A DNA stretch of 64,000 nt from Dichotomocladium elegans (lineage: Eukaryota > Mucoromycota > Mucoromycetes > Mucorales > Lichtheimiaceae), in contig JAIXMN010000018.1 of NCBI GenBank assembly GCA_025716815.1, positions 434,001 to 498,000 of the forward strand, in the 5' to 3' direction. The notes under the pieces were generated by a model, which worked only from the letters and a program-made list of their open reading frames with translations, did not search any database and was not told the DNA's origin. This document shows positions 35,548 to 47,700 of this stretch, piece by piece. The position numbers and the translations under genes are program-made. How positions within the stretch are numbered: the first letter of the stretch is position 1; each line of letters starts with the position of its first letter.

Positions 35548-37046
35548 ATGCTCTTGCTACGACGATCGCCTTTACTGTCTTCCCTAAAGACATTGCAATG
35601 GGGCTCTTACCGTTATGCCGTCAGATACCAGTCATCGTCATCGTCGGATGCTGCTTATCATTACAAGCTTCGTGGTAAAGTGAGTTCTTCTTAACATTTT
35701 ATGGCGATGGTGAAAGACATTTTAAGATAAAGAGGAAAACTCAATGATCGCTTCTTTTTTTCTTTTACTCCGGTGAACAGGGTCGACAGTTTATAGATCT
35801 TGTTCGGTTTGTGGCCAAGGGCGGCGATGGCGGGGATGGGTGTGTTTCGTTCCATCGTGAAAAATATCTTGCGAAAGGACCGCCGAATGGTGGCAATGGC
35901 GGGCGCGGTGGCAGTGTTGTGCTTGAGGCGTCGGCAGACGAGACGACATTGCGGCATATGGGTCGGGTGTGCACGGGAAAACGTGGGCAAAATGGCATGG
36001 GCGGTGGACGGCACGGCACGATGGGTGCGGATCTGGTGATCAAGGTGCCTATTGGGACTTTGGTGCGCGAGCGACCGCTTCCTGCGTGGGTCCAGGCGGA
36101 GAAGGAAGATGATGAGGACGGCGACGAAGGGGAGAGCATGTCGAAGGATCGATGGGTATACTTTCCGCGCGAAGAGGAGGCGCGGGATCTGAAGCCGGGG
36201 CAGGTCAGCTATTTCAAGCAAGCGCAGCGGATGATGGAGCAGGAAGACCGATATCTCCGGTGGAAGGCACGACAGGAGATGCATAGCGCACCGATTGAGG
36301 TGGATCTTCTGGAGCCGGGGCAACAGGTGGTGCTCTGCCGCGGCGGACAGGGCGGGTATGGCAACCCGCATTTCATGACGACCGAGAACCGGTCGCCCAA
36401 GTTCGCGACCAAGGGCCGCAAGGGCGAGACACGCTCTTTTGAGCTCGAGCTCCGGACGATTGCGGATATTGGCCTGGTGGGGATGCCCAACGCCGGCAAG
36501 TCCTCCCTTCTGGGAGCGATCTCGAACGCGCATCCCAAGATGGCCGATTATCCTTTCACGACCCTTCACCCCTTTGTCGGGACAGTCGATTATGCCGACA
36601 CGTTTCAGCTAACGGTCGCCGATATTCCGGGCCTGATCAAGGGCGCACATGAGAACATCGGCCTCGGCCACGCCTTTCTCCGTCATGTTGAGCGCGCAAA
36701 GATCCTCATCTACGTGATCGACTTGAGCGGACCCGCGCCTTGGGACGATCTCGAGACTCTCAAAAACGAACTCGAGGCCTATCGTCCCGGACTCACCGAG
36801 CGCACATCCCTCATCGTCGCCAACAAGGCCGATCAGGTCAAGTCAGCCAAGGTGAACCTGGCAAAACTTCAGGCGCTCGTCAGAGACATTCCCATTGTCC
36901 CTGTATCTGCACGCTATGAGAAGAACATTCTCAAGTTGACATCCATGATGCGGGTGCTGGTGGAGGAAGCGCGCAGAGAGCAAGAATTGGAGGCCGCGAG
37001 ACTACGGACGGAGGAGGGAGAGGGAGAGGACATCAATGGCGTGTAA
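35548..37046 (+). CDS. MTG2: Mitochondrial Obg-family GTPase
   Basis: Exons 35548-35679 and 35781-37046 (phase 0); 465 residues. The N-terminus is basic, Ser-rich and acid-free (MLLLRRSPLLSSLKTLQWGS), a good mitochondrial presequence. The Gly-rich Obg fold follows (FVAKGGDGGDGCVSFHREKY, PNGGNGGRGGSV, GKRGQNGMGGG), interrupted by an acidic insertion (EKEDDEDGDEGE). The G domain then shows G1 GMPNAGKSS (~residue 280), G2 DYPFTTLHP, G3 DIPGLIKGA, G4 NKAD and G5 VPVSA. Obg/Mtg2 GTPases assist large-subunit assembly of the mitochondrial ribosome. The acidic insertion of ~50 residues within the Obg fold is longer than in bacterial Obg. The start ATG was chosen because it opens the presequence. Confidence 0.93.
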
Positions 37047-37827
37047 AATGAATACGCCTTTATATAAGTAAAAAAACGTAATAATGATTCACATGGTTCC
37101 CCATCCCCGCAGTATATATACATCCACCATTTCCCAGTATCAAAGTCGTCGAATGGACAACCATAGATTTGCAACATTTTATATATTAAGCTCGATAAGA
37201 CTAGTACGTAGCGCCAAAAGTCTTGACCTTTACCTTTGTACCAGATCATTGCTCCCTAGTACAATTACAGGCAACCAGGCGCTTCCTGCTTCAACAGATT
37301 TTTTTTTACCTTCCTCGGCAAGGCCACAAGTTTTTCCATACCTCTACTGTGCAGCCTTCCAGTCAAACCCAGGCTATTCATTAGCAAATAAGACCCTTAC
37401 CTCGCTCGGGTCGTCCAAAAGTCCTATCAAAAAGAGCTGAGCGTCAAATTGCCCTTTCTCGCTCGAGGACCGCCATTCCATCCTTACAATATGCATCTGA
37501 GTTGCCTTCCTGGTATATTGAATGCGCTCAGCACCTCGAAGACACGTGGAGCATTGCCGTCACACGGTTTCCTTTCAAGCGAACGTGCTCTAAACCTTTT
37601 TCCTGGACCCAAGGCAGCGCAAGAAGAGGCCTCAATGGGTTGATGGCAAGCTCGACTGGGCGGCAGGGAGATGAGGGGAGACTGTCATTTGGTCCGACGC
37701 ATCCTATTCCCCGCTCCTAAAACATAATAACGGTGTCTTTGCAAACAAGACGAGAGGCTCCTTCAAAGGTATGTCCTCCCCTCCGCCCACCCGTTTAATA
37801 GGGTGGAGGCTCGGTCATGATGTGGAG

Positions 37828-37847
37828 CTGCTGCTGCTGCTGCTGCT
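37828..37847 (+). repeat. CTG trinucleotide repeat
   Basis: About six to seven CTG units, not in a supported coding frame. Confidence 0.7.
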
Positions 37848-40800
37848 CCTGGGCTGGAGGTCTGGCGGTCCTTTGGTGAGATTAAAAGGGCAAGATCAAC
37901 CAGGAAAAAGTATGTCTAGTGTCCGAGCAGCCATTTCCTCCCTTGGCATGAGAAACGGAAGGATGAGCATGGCCACGACTTTATCTTTCAAGAGGATGGA
38001 GCCAGTTACCATACTGGCCAGCTATGCGACCTGGCGGAAAGAGAATGTAGAGGTCGATGGCTTTGGCTGCTGGTCAGCACACCAAAGTCCAGACCTTCAC
38101 ACGATCGAGAGCTTCTCGTAGGACTTGGGCGACCGAATTGCGAACCGGTGACCATTTCTGAACAGCCTTGACGAGCTGGAGGCGGCTCCCGATGAAGAAT
38201 GCAGACTTATTGACAAGCATGTTTGTGAGAAGCTTGTGGGAACAGTGCCAATAAGACGCCCGGCAGTTGTGAAGGCTAGGCGGGATGGGGCGGAGACATC
38301 TGATATTAGATACTTGTATATTTGAAAACCTCATGTGCTTTTTGAAATATCTACCAAGTTTGACCGTGGTATGAAAAGGTTTGCTTACGACACTTTTCAC
38401 GTTGAACAATGGTATTGTTGAAGTGAGGCTAAACCTAGTTATCGCTCCATGGGGGACCCTGATAGGAGAGGGCCTATAACTCTTCCCGTCAGCAACCAGG
38501 AGACGTTTTAAGTCCCAGCTGGTCTTCGATACAGGCCCGTCCGCGGGGGGCGCACCGTGTTGCGGGCGCTTGCGTTGGTTAGCCCAACCGTGAAGGGGAC
38601 GCTACGAAGGACTGCGTCGATGCTCTGGCCACTCAACTACCGCCGTAGCGCACTAGGAAACCTCGCTTCGGCGGAGCGGGCACGAGTGTACAACCCTGGG
38701 ACCAGGACTGGGCCGGAAGGCTCGCAGGAGACCAAGGCAGATGCGGGTACCTTGTCTCTGTAGCGTGTAGGCCCACGGCCATCGACCTCCTCGTGGTTGC
38801 TTCTGGAAAAACAGATTCTCCCATCGTTCGGGTCAACTGGACCATCCAATTAGCATATCATTGCTATCCGCAAGCAGGCAACAGCCTCGCTCTGTTCGGC
38901 TGAGATAATCCAGCAACAACGCTGCCAATCTCCATTACATAAATACTTGTACGTATAGGTCGTGAAAAAGATTGATTTTAGAAGTTTTTTGAAGGAAAGG
39001 TATATATAGAGCGTACGGCGCATCTTCGCGGTTTTTGTCTGCGGAAATTGGTGAATGGAGAAGCACTCCATGATATAGCAAAGGCCGAGGATATTGCTGC
39101 GCATAGACTTGTTCTAAAGAACGCTCCCACTCTTGGTCAGCTTCCAGGAGACCCTGAGCAGCAGCGACTTCTTGGAATGTCTGATATCCTTTGTTCTCGG
39201 AGGCTAAGGAGATCGTCGAATCTCCTTGACCCGCAGCGCAGAGTTCAAAAGCAGACAAAGACAATGGGACCCCCCCATGTTGGGACAACGGAGCAGCATA
39301 TGTGATCAATGCCATGACATTTTGGATTCCTACAGAGTCTCCAAATCAGAAAACGTGTTTTCAGTGAACAGCAACCATTGCCCACGTTTTTGATCGATAT
39401 GAAAAGGATTTCTCAGTGTGCGAGTACTGCAGCTCAAAAGCGTCAGTACCTGAGAGTATATCCTGACGCACGATAACCTCTCCAGGATTATTTCGAGTCA
39501 GGACAAATGTGTGTACGCGAAAGGTTACGATCAGCGCCGTGGTGATGACAGCATCGTTGGTGCCTGTAGCAACAGGCAAAGGAGCGTGGTGTCGTCGCTA
39601 AGCGTAGGACGTTTACTTTTGTTTTGCTATTTCCATCATGGTTGTTGTTGTAATGGGCGCGGATAGCAAAGAGATATATTCATAGCTTTTACCTTAATGA
39701 AATACTGTGCATGGCTGATGATTAACACGTTCGTTAGAGGCAGAGTGTGCCAGTGCAGCTCTCTTTGACCTGTCTCTGCTTTTTATTCATTTCATTCACA
39801 AAGACTAAAATTTGAAAGCTATTTTGCAAATTATGATGGCAGACACGATGTACAAGCATCATGCGCTTGTTTGGGCCTTTCGGCTTGTGATTCACTCGTT
39901 CTCAGAACGCTCATTTCCTGATTTTGGGATGTAGTATTGACTCCATGCACCTGCAGAACGAGTTCCAATACCAAAGCACGTACGGCGGCTCGCAAAGACA
40001 CGTTTTTTACCGGTTGCCTCATTCTTGCATAGTCTATGATTGTAACCATCCTGCTAACTCATAGAGCGTGTACCTGGTGCGATATATGTAGACAGCGGAG
40101 CTGGCTCTGAGCTCCGGCTTGGCTCTAGCTCAGAACAAAATAGAAATGCTAACTTTGTACATGTGGACGATGGTGCCAATCCATGGCAGGTTGAAATCCC
40201 GTAAAGAAGTTTATCTGCAATAAATCAATGGCAGAGTCCAGAACTAAGTTTTTGATCTCCGGTCTCCTCCCCCCGCCCCTTTTCGGATGGGGCGGGAAGC
40301 GCGCGGAAATTATTTTGGCAGTGAATATTGCTGAAACGTCAAATTTATAGCTCCTGAGACGGGTTATTCGAACGATAAGAGGCGGTCAGAGGCCAAAGAG
40401 TGCTCAACCACATAGACGATCATGATCGCAAAGAGGTCATTTTTCGATGCAATGCATTACGATAGATGGATAAGGGAAAGGGAAGGTCTTGTGTATGAGA
40501 GAAAAGAAAACGAGCGCATTGTTTAGCTGGTGGGGGGGGGTAAGATGGGCATTAATTTCCCTTGTGTTTCAGATGACACTGATGAGTGGTTACAAAAAAA
40601 AAAACATAAGAACGCGTTTCAATGCGTCCATTCCACCCGACCCAAAAAAAAAAAATATGCCATTGTGAAAATATTGGGACTCTGGTCTGGACTAAAAGTG
40701 TCTTGGGCTTGGCAGGCACGCGCTACTGGGGTTCAATTCAAGCATAGAAACACGCAAAAAAAAATTACATTATCAAAATTTTATCAGTGCAACAAGAAAT

Positions 40801-41083
40801 AAGAAATCTCGTAAAAAAAGGGCGTATCTCACGCGTTGCAAAAGCTGACCTATGACATCTGCAACCTTGGTGTCATCCGTTTTTTCAATACATCAGGAGA
40901 CTCTAAATGTGAGACGCGTAAAAAAAAGATTGCCTCAACGCGCTCCTGGGTTCACGCGATTAAGGAACAAAGGAAAAAAAAAAAAAACGGAGGTGCATTA
41001 AATGTGGCCGTATGATGATTTTTTTTCCTGTGTTTTTATTGAGTAAACATTTAAGATATGGGTAATGCATACAAGCTCATTAG

Positions 41084-41111
41084 ATGAGAGAGAGAGAGAG
41101 AGAGAGAGAGA
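41084..41111 (+). repeat. GA microsatellite
   Basis: A (GA)n run of about 14 units, 70 bp past the 3' end of the Nhp6 gene (minus strand). Confidence 0.75.
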
Positions 41112-41179
41112 AAGAAAGGAGAAAAGAAGGATGTGTTGGTTTCTTTAGAGAAATTGGGTGCTTTGAGATGCCTAGTGGT

Positions 41180-41725
41180 TTAATCGCTGTTGGCCTACAA
41201 GAAGATGCGTCAAAAATGACATACAAAAAAAAGTGGCTGATGAAGGCAAGAATTACTTACAGCAGCCTTCTCGGCCTCGTAACGCTTCTTATCAGCTTCG
41301 GCCTTGGCAACATAGGGCTATAAACAATAGATGGATAAGCATCAGATCAATAAAGCCAAAGCTTACAGCTAGCTAACTTACAGCCTTCTCCTGTTCGGAC
41401 ATGTTCTTCCACTTCTCACCCAAAATCTTGCCGATAGAGCCTAAAAACACACACACATACAATAAGAATACGAATAAGAGAGACGGAGAGAGAGGGAGGG
41501 CGCCGCAGAGCGAGGGGCGCTAGGCATGTTGTAGGCTGGGAAATACTGAATTGGCAACCTACCAAAGGAAGCATCAGGATTCTCCTCCTTGACCTTGGGG
41601 CGCTGGTCCTGGGAGAAGAACATATAGGCAGAGAGACCGCGCTTGGGACCGGTCTTTTCCTTCTTTCCGCGCTTGCCGTTGGCCTTGGCAGCAGCGCGCT
41701 TATCCTTGGTGGTTTCCTTGGGCAT
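41180..41725 (-). CDS. NHP6: Nhp6-type HMG-box protein
   Basis: Exons (minus): 41725-41563, 41440-41382, 41317-41261, 41194-41180; 97 residues, matching yeast Nhp6 (93-99). A basic Lys-rich N-terminal arm (DKRAAAKANGKRGKKEK) is followed by one HMG box: PKRGLSAYMFFSQDQRPKVK, EENPDASFGSIGKILGEKW, KNMSEQEKAPYVAKAEADKK, RYEAEKAA. The last exon is only 15 nt (ANSD-stop). It bends DNA non-specifically and assists chromatin remodelling and transcription (for example with FACT). All introns are phase-consistent. CT-rich sequence and short TGAG repeats lie upstream. Confidence 0.95.
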
Positions 41726-42931
41726 GTTTATCTAGAGAAAGGGGAGGGCGCGATGAGCAATGAGCAAGAGGAGATGGTCGAGAGGCGGGAGGCGGAGGAG
41801 AGGGATAGACCAGAGTGAGGCCACTGGCGAGCACTGCTTGGGGAAGGGAAGGCACAGGTAATTTTGATTTTTTGATATTTGACGGCAACTCACGTATTAG
41901 TTGGGCACACACTGAGTGGAGAGTATGAGTGAGTGGGTGAGTGAGTGAGTGAGATAGGTGTAGGAGTGAGTGGGGTGCTCGCCGCTCACACCCGCCTAAC
42001 CGTGCAAAAAAAACCTCCTCAGCTGGGTTCCGATTCATCATTAGCTCCTAGCCAATCACCTTAGTCCGACCCATATTGTAGAGTCACGCTCCCCTAAAGT
42101 GATACAGTTCCCAAGAGCTGCCTGCGTCTCTATTGGTGCTGTTCGGGCATCACGCTCATTCCCGCTCTCTCTCGCTCTCTCGCTCTTTTCGCCTCGGACC
42201 ATTCTTTCTCTATCCAATTATGGACCTACCGATAACAACTTCCTCTCTCCTTTCCTGCTTTTGGAAACCATCCTGCATTTCCCCCAAAACAGGTACTCTA
42301 TGCGAAGAATCCTGGTATCCCTGTTTCGCGCGGAGATGAGGGAAATAGTGCACCTAACAGAACTGAATTTCCCATAGTCCCCCTTTTTCTACCTCCTCTC
42401 CTTTTCCTCTCTTTATCTCTCTCTCTCTCTCTCTGCGCCCCCCCCAACACACTCACACGCAACCGGTCCTGCTGGCCATAAAATATTAGCGCGCACGAGC
42501 GTGAACTACTGGCAAATGATCCTTGAGAGTTTTGTTCCTTAGCTATGAACGTGACAAAGTCGATTTCGAACTCCTGGATCGCACCAACGTTGAACGACTT
42601 CGAGAGTCATAATCATCAACTGTGAAACCTGTATACTAAATTATATATGCATTGAATGTATGGTCCTGACCAAGACCCGGACGTTTCACTGTCTCTCCAC
42701 CAGATGCATACTATCTGACGCACGTGGTTCAGCCTTCATCACCCTCTACCAACGGCCCATTTATGACCCTTGGGTATCTCTCTCTTTCTTATCTCTTGGC
42801 ATCTTTCGCTTACTCTTTCGCCCATTTCTTCTTTTGGTATGCGTGCGGCTTGCTCTCTATATCTTTATGCATGAACAATTAAAATAGAATTACGGCTGCT
42901 AAAAAGTATGCTTTCATTTGTCTATCCGCCA
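41726..42931. other. Intergenic stretch between Nhp6 and the deacetylase
   Basis: Promoter and leader of Nhp6 on the left (GAGT/GTGA repeats near 41930-41955) and 3' flank of the deacetylase on the right. CT-rich tracts near 42160-42190 and 42415-42433. No exon of an Arb2-like domain was found here. Confidence 0.5.
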
Positions 42932-44453
42932 TCAGCGAAAACACCTCCAGTACTGCGATTGCACCTGTTTTACGGTCTCAATGGTAGCTATGCACTCAGC
43001 ACTCGGCATGGTGATTGCTGGTATCTCGGGTGGGTCACCAACCAATACTGACATGCAAGCCGCCGCCGAGTTTGCGATAGACTGGAGATTATAACCTCCC
43101 TCAAGCGTCACGACCAAGTGACCGTTGGCTAAGCTTTTAAGCTGGTGCATCATTTGACTATATCCTGCAGGTGTTACATGGCATTCACCAATATAATCCC
43201 CGTCGGCTGCATCAAACCCTGCAGACACTTCGAACACAAAGAGTAATCGTTAGCCAAAGTGCCAGTACATTATACTGGGAAAATAACATCATACCGATCA
43301 CTAGGGAGGGACCAAATTCTAAGCCAATGGGCATCACTATCTGCTGGAAAGCGTAAAGATAATCCCCGTCTCGCATCCCTGCACTTCTCCAAGGGATATT
43401 GACCGTCCTAAGAAGTTGCGAGAAACATCAAACTTAATCATCCTGTGCCCTTTCAAGAGGCTTCTTCAACCTGATACAAACCTTCCTTTTCCATCACCCT
43501 CACCGACGTATGATTCACTACCACATCGATCGTAGGGATAGAAGTTGCCATCCTCGTATCGATGTAGGGAGATATAGAGGACATCCTTGTCGTCGTTTGT
43601 TAATTTTTGAGTACCGTTTCCTAATCGTCAATCAGCTGATGCATAGCGGACAGTGCAATCTGTTTGCGGCACAATTACCGAAATGAATATCCCTAAGTGA
43701 GTCAGCATCAATGCCTATCGCTTTCTTTTTTTTCTCGTCCACCCTTCTTTATGTGTAGCTTTGCTTACCAATCCACGACCAAAATGCGACCCACCTGTGG
43801 GAAATGATCTCGAAGATGCCGGATAGCGATCGCCACATTGTTGAACACACAGAATCCCATGGGACAATCCATCTCGGCATGGTGTCCCGGAGGTCGAACG
43901 ATGGCAAACGCATTCTTGACCTCGTCTTTGACGACAGCCACACATGCCTCAATCACAGACCCAGCAGCGAGGAGGCCAGACGTGAAGGACTCGGCGTTGA
44001 GATAGATCGAATCATAATAAACGCCCAGCGACGTCAATTTTTCCAATGTCATATCTATAGATCCAGCAGTAAAGAAGGATCAATGCCTCTCTCTCTCTCC
44101 CTTTCTTTCTTTTTTTTTTTTCTCATAGGCTTTGTACGATGCACACCTTCAAGGTACTGCATTTCCTGAAAATGCCTGACGCTATGAACCTTCAGCACTT
44201 CTGATTTTTGTGCATATCGACTCTCGATCCTCTTACAGTCCTTCAGTAATCCTTCGCGCTCTAGTTGACGATAGATAACGTAGATACGAGAAGGTGATTC
44301 CGGATGCGGCTCATCGGGATACTCCAGATCAGCAAGCTGCTGGTGGAAATACATTGAGATGTCATAAACGTAGCCGGTCGGTAAGAGGCGGCGGTCGCGC
44401 GCTTTGCTAATCGCTTGACATGTGCTTGTTGATGGGCTTTTGGTGCGGCCCAT
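42932..44453 (-). CDS. HDA1: Hda1-type class II histone deacetylase, lacking the Arb2 domain
   Basis: Exons (minus): 44453-44147, 44054-43769, 43692-43679, 43620-43482, 43407-43295, 43227-42932; 384 residues. It removes acetyl groups from histone lysines with Zn. Core motifs: RPPGHHAEMDCPMGFCVFNN, VVDWDIHFGNGTQ, YISLHRYEDGNFYP, NIPWRSAGMRDGDY, VSAGFDAADGD and LEGGYNL. DxH-type zinc ligands and the paired HH are present. One usually conserved His in DxHHGNGT is Phe here (DIHFGNGT). The third exon is 14 nt. Known Hda1/Clr3 proteins are ~700 residues with a C-terminal Arb2 domain; this one stops soon after the catalytic domain, and I see no further exons downstream. The N-terminal start is the first in-frame ATG. 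Confidence 0.88.
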
Positions 44454-44739
44454 TGATTCGTGCTTCTGTGCTTGCTCTTTTCTTCCCTCTCTTTTCTTTT
44501 TTGGTAAAGCAAGCTCCTCCAAGAAAAGAAGAAGGAAAAAGGGAAGCGGAAGGGGCGGGGAGCGGCACTTGTATTAACTATGCCTCGCTGCGTGGCTTGA
44601 AAATACGGTTCCTCAACAACGATTCAAGCAGTCTTTCCCACTCTTTTTTTTTAAACGAAAAAAGAAAAAAGGCGCTACAGTCCTCTTTGACATTGCAAAT
44701 TCCATCTTTGCTAGAACCCTCCAATAATACACTTCTTTA
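44454..44739. promoter_or_regulatory. Divergent promoter between the deacetylase and Nma111
   Basis: 286 bp separate the two start codons on opposite strands, so both promoters must lie here or overlap. CT/GA-rich leaders on both sides; no clear TATA box. Confidence 0.6.
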
Positions 44740-47700
44740 ATGGATCCAGCACCTGAATCGGTTACGCTTCTTCCTAAGGATCGCAACTTTGAGGGTGGCG
44801 ATTCGCCCGCCCCAGTTGCCAAACGTAGAAAAATGTATAACGGCAACTTCACGGATGCGCCGAACGAAAGCGATGACGAGACCAACAACGATCGCGAGTC
44901 AATGGCCATCGACGATTTGAGCGGCAACCCCCCTTTCAAACCGCATCGATGGCAGTCGACTATTGAGGAAGTAGTCAAGGCCATTGTCTCGATCCGCTTC
45001 AGTCAGGTCGCTGCATTCGACACAGAAGGTTGAAAATACTTTACTCTTCTTGCGTTTAATGTACTGCATTTGCTTAAACAGAACGTATTTTATAGGCCCC
45101 GAGACGTCTGAGGCCTCCGGTTTTATTGTCGATGCTGAGAAAGGTATTATCCTCACCAATCGCCATGTAGCTTGTGCTGGTCCTTTTGTTGGTGAAGCCA
45201 TTTGCCACGATCACGAAGAAGTTGATGTGTTCCCCATTTACCGAGATCCTGTGCATGACTTTGGCTTCCTCAAGTGAGATCTAAACCAAAGACTGCGGAT
45301 ATCTTCCCACCAGGCAACTAACATCATTCGGATTAGATTTGATCCTTCTAAAATCAAATATATGCCCGTGACTCAAATTGAGCTGCGGCCGGAACTCGCC
45401 AAGATTGGGTTGGAAATTCGCGTTGTTGGGTAAGTTTGTAGCATAGATTTCAGTAACTATATGCGAGAACAAATCGAGTTGATGATGTTATGCATGCATG
45501 TATGCAGCAACGACGCCGGCGAAAAGCTCAGTATTCTGGCTGGCTCCATTTCACGTCTCGACCGCAACACTCCCGATTACGGCGACCTGACTTACAATGA
45601 TTTCAACACATTCTACTTGTAAGTCTGATGATCTACCCTATCGAAAGAGTACGGTCTTGATAGAGAGAGAAAATAGACAAGCCGCATCCAGCACGAGTGG
45701 CGGAAGTTCGGGTTCACCTGTCATTGATATTGAGGGTAACGCTGTCGCATTGCAGGCGGGCGGTCACACCAAAGCAGCAACCGATTTCTTTTTGCCACTT
45801 GACAGAATTAAACGCGCTTTGGAATATGTGCGACGCGGGGAGGTCGTTCCCCGCGGTGATATACAAGCCCAGTTCCTGTAGGTCTTGAATGGAATTCCGC
45901 ATCCAAAGCAACTCATGATGAACCCACCTCGGAATAGCTACCGTCCTTTTGATGAGGTGCGTCGCCTTGGACTGAAGTCAGAGACAGAAGAAAAGCTGCG
46001 ACATGCATTCCCGGAAGAGATCGGTATGCTTGTCGTTGAAGCTGTGCTACCTGGCAGTCCTACATATGGCAAACTGGAAGAGGGCGACGTTTTATTGACA
46101 ATCAATGGCAAATATATCACTAAATTTGTGCCCCTTGAGGATATGCTTGATTCCAACGTTGGTAACGACATCGATCTCATGGTTGAACGTGGTGGGAAGA
46201 CCTTGGAGTACCGAGTCAAGGTTGGCGATCTCCATGCTATGCAAGTATTCAGTGAAAAGGGAGAAATGAGCCGAATGGTAAAGGAGGGGTGGGAGCTGAT
46301 GATCGCTGTTATAAATAGAACGCCGGATCGGTATGTTGAAATTGGTGGATCGAAGCTAAATGAGGTGTCATATCAGCTGGCCCGTGCTTATTGCGTACCC
46401 TGCCGTGGCGTATATGTTGCTGAGCCATCCGGAAGTGAGTTTTTAGAATCGTATATGTCGCCCGTTGACTGACCAAAAATAGTGTTCCGTTTGGACGGCC
46501 CCGATAACGGGTGGATCATCAAGTCAGTGGATGACAAAGAAACACCTGATTTGGACACCTTTATTGAGGTCATGAAAGGTATTCCTGATCGTGAACGGGT
46601 ACCTGTGGTCTATTATTCTATTGCGGACACGCACACCATATTGGTCACTGTGGTGCAGGTGGAGCGACATTGGTCTACCTCTCGGTTAGCAGTTCGAAAT
46701 GACAAAACCGGGCTCTGGGATTTCACCGATCTTGGTGAGGCTCTACCGCCAAAACCGCTAAAGCCTTCCACGAAGCGATTTGTCGAATTGGATGACAGTC
46801 TTGGGCCTTGCAAGGATCTTATCCGTTGTTTGGTGAAGGTCAGCTATTATATGCCTTGTCGACTGGATGGATTTCCCCGCAACCGTAAGCACGGTACAGG
46901 CATCATCGTAGATAAGGATAGAGGACTTGTAGTGGTAGGACGCAGTATCGTACCGACTGCAATGGGAGACTTGACCATGACGATCGCAGATTCATTGGTG
47001 ATTCCAGGCAAAGTGATCGTGAGTTTAGGACTATTTGATTGTGTGGTGATACGAGATGCTTATGTTTGTGATCCAGTATCTTCATCCGATGCACAACTTT
47101 GCTTTCGTCAAGTATGACCCAAAGCTACTCGGCGAGACGGATGTAATGAGCGCACCCTTTGGCACCAAGAAATTACAGCAAGGCCACAAGGTTACACTAG
47201 TTGCACATAACCACAACCAACGCCCTGTTTGTCTGAACACGGTTGTGACGGATATTACTTGTGTGACCATTCCGCATAACGGGGTGAGATTATTGGGTGG
47301 GCGATGGATGACAGTATAGAAGACATGCTCAACAACAATTTTTTTTGCAGACTCCACGGTTCCGAGGAATAAACCAGGATGGAATCACATTGGACACACC
47401 CCTCGCCCTTCAATGCCCATCCGGTCTGCTGGCATCACCTGAAGGCGAGGTGCTGGGTCTCTGGCTGAGCTATTTAGGCGAGCGGAATATGAATGGACAT
47501 GACAATGAATATCACCTTGGTCTGCACAGTTCAGCGCTTATGCCCGTGCTCAAAAAGCTGCAGCAGGGTGAGCCCGTTAATTTGCGGACGCTTAACGTAG
47601 AGCTAATGCCTGTGCAGATGGCGCAAGCAGCTGCAATGGGTGTCTCCGACGAATGGATCCGAAAGGTGCAGGATGCAAACCAAGAGAAGCATCAAATCTT

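Larger units (their letters stand above)
37047..41179. other. 4.1 kb gene-poor stretch with GC-rich island
   Basis: No gene could be built. It includes a CTG repeat (37828-37847), a compositionally distinct GC-rich island at about 38480-38860, and minus-strand open frames at 38409-38074, 39315-38935 and 39579-39361 with protein-like stretches that do not splice together in phase. Poly-A runs and a GA repeat precede the Nhp6 gene. It may be decayed repeat or pseudogene material. Confidence 0.4.

Noticed and set aside
35691..36569. 292-codon minus-strand ORF
   Set aside because: Antisense to the Obg GTPase, whose motifs and presequence are unmistakable.
40715..40760. GGTTCAATTC resembling a tRNA B box
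   Set aside because: No matching A box or cloverleaf stems could be drawn around it.
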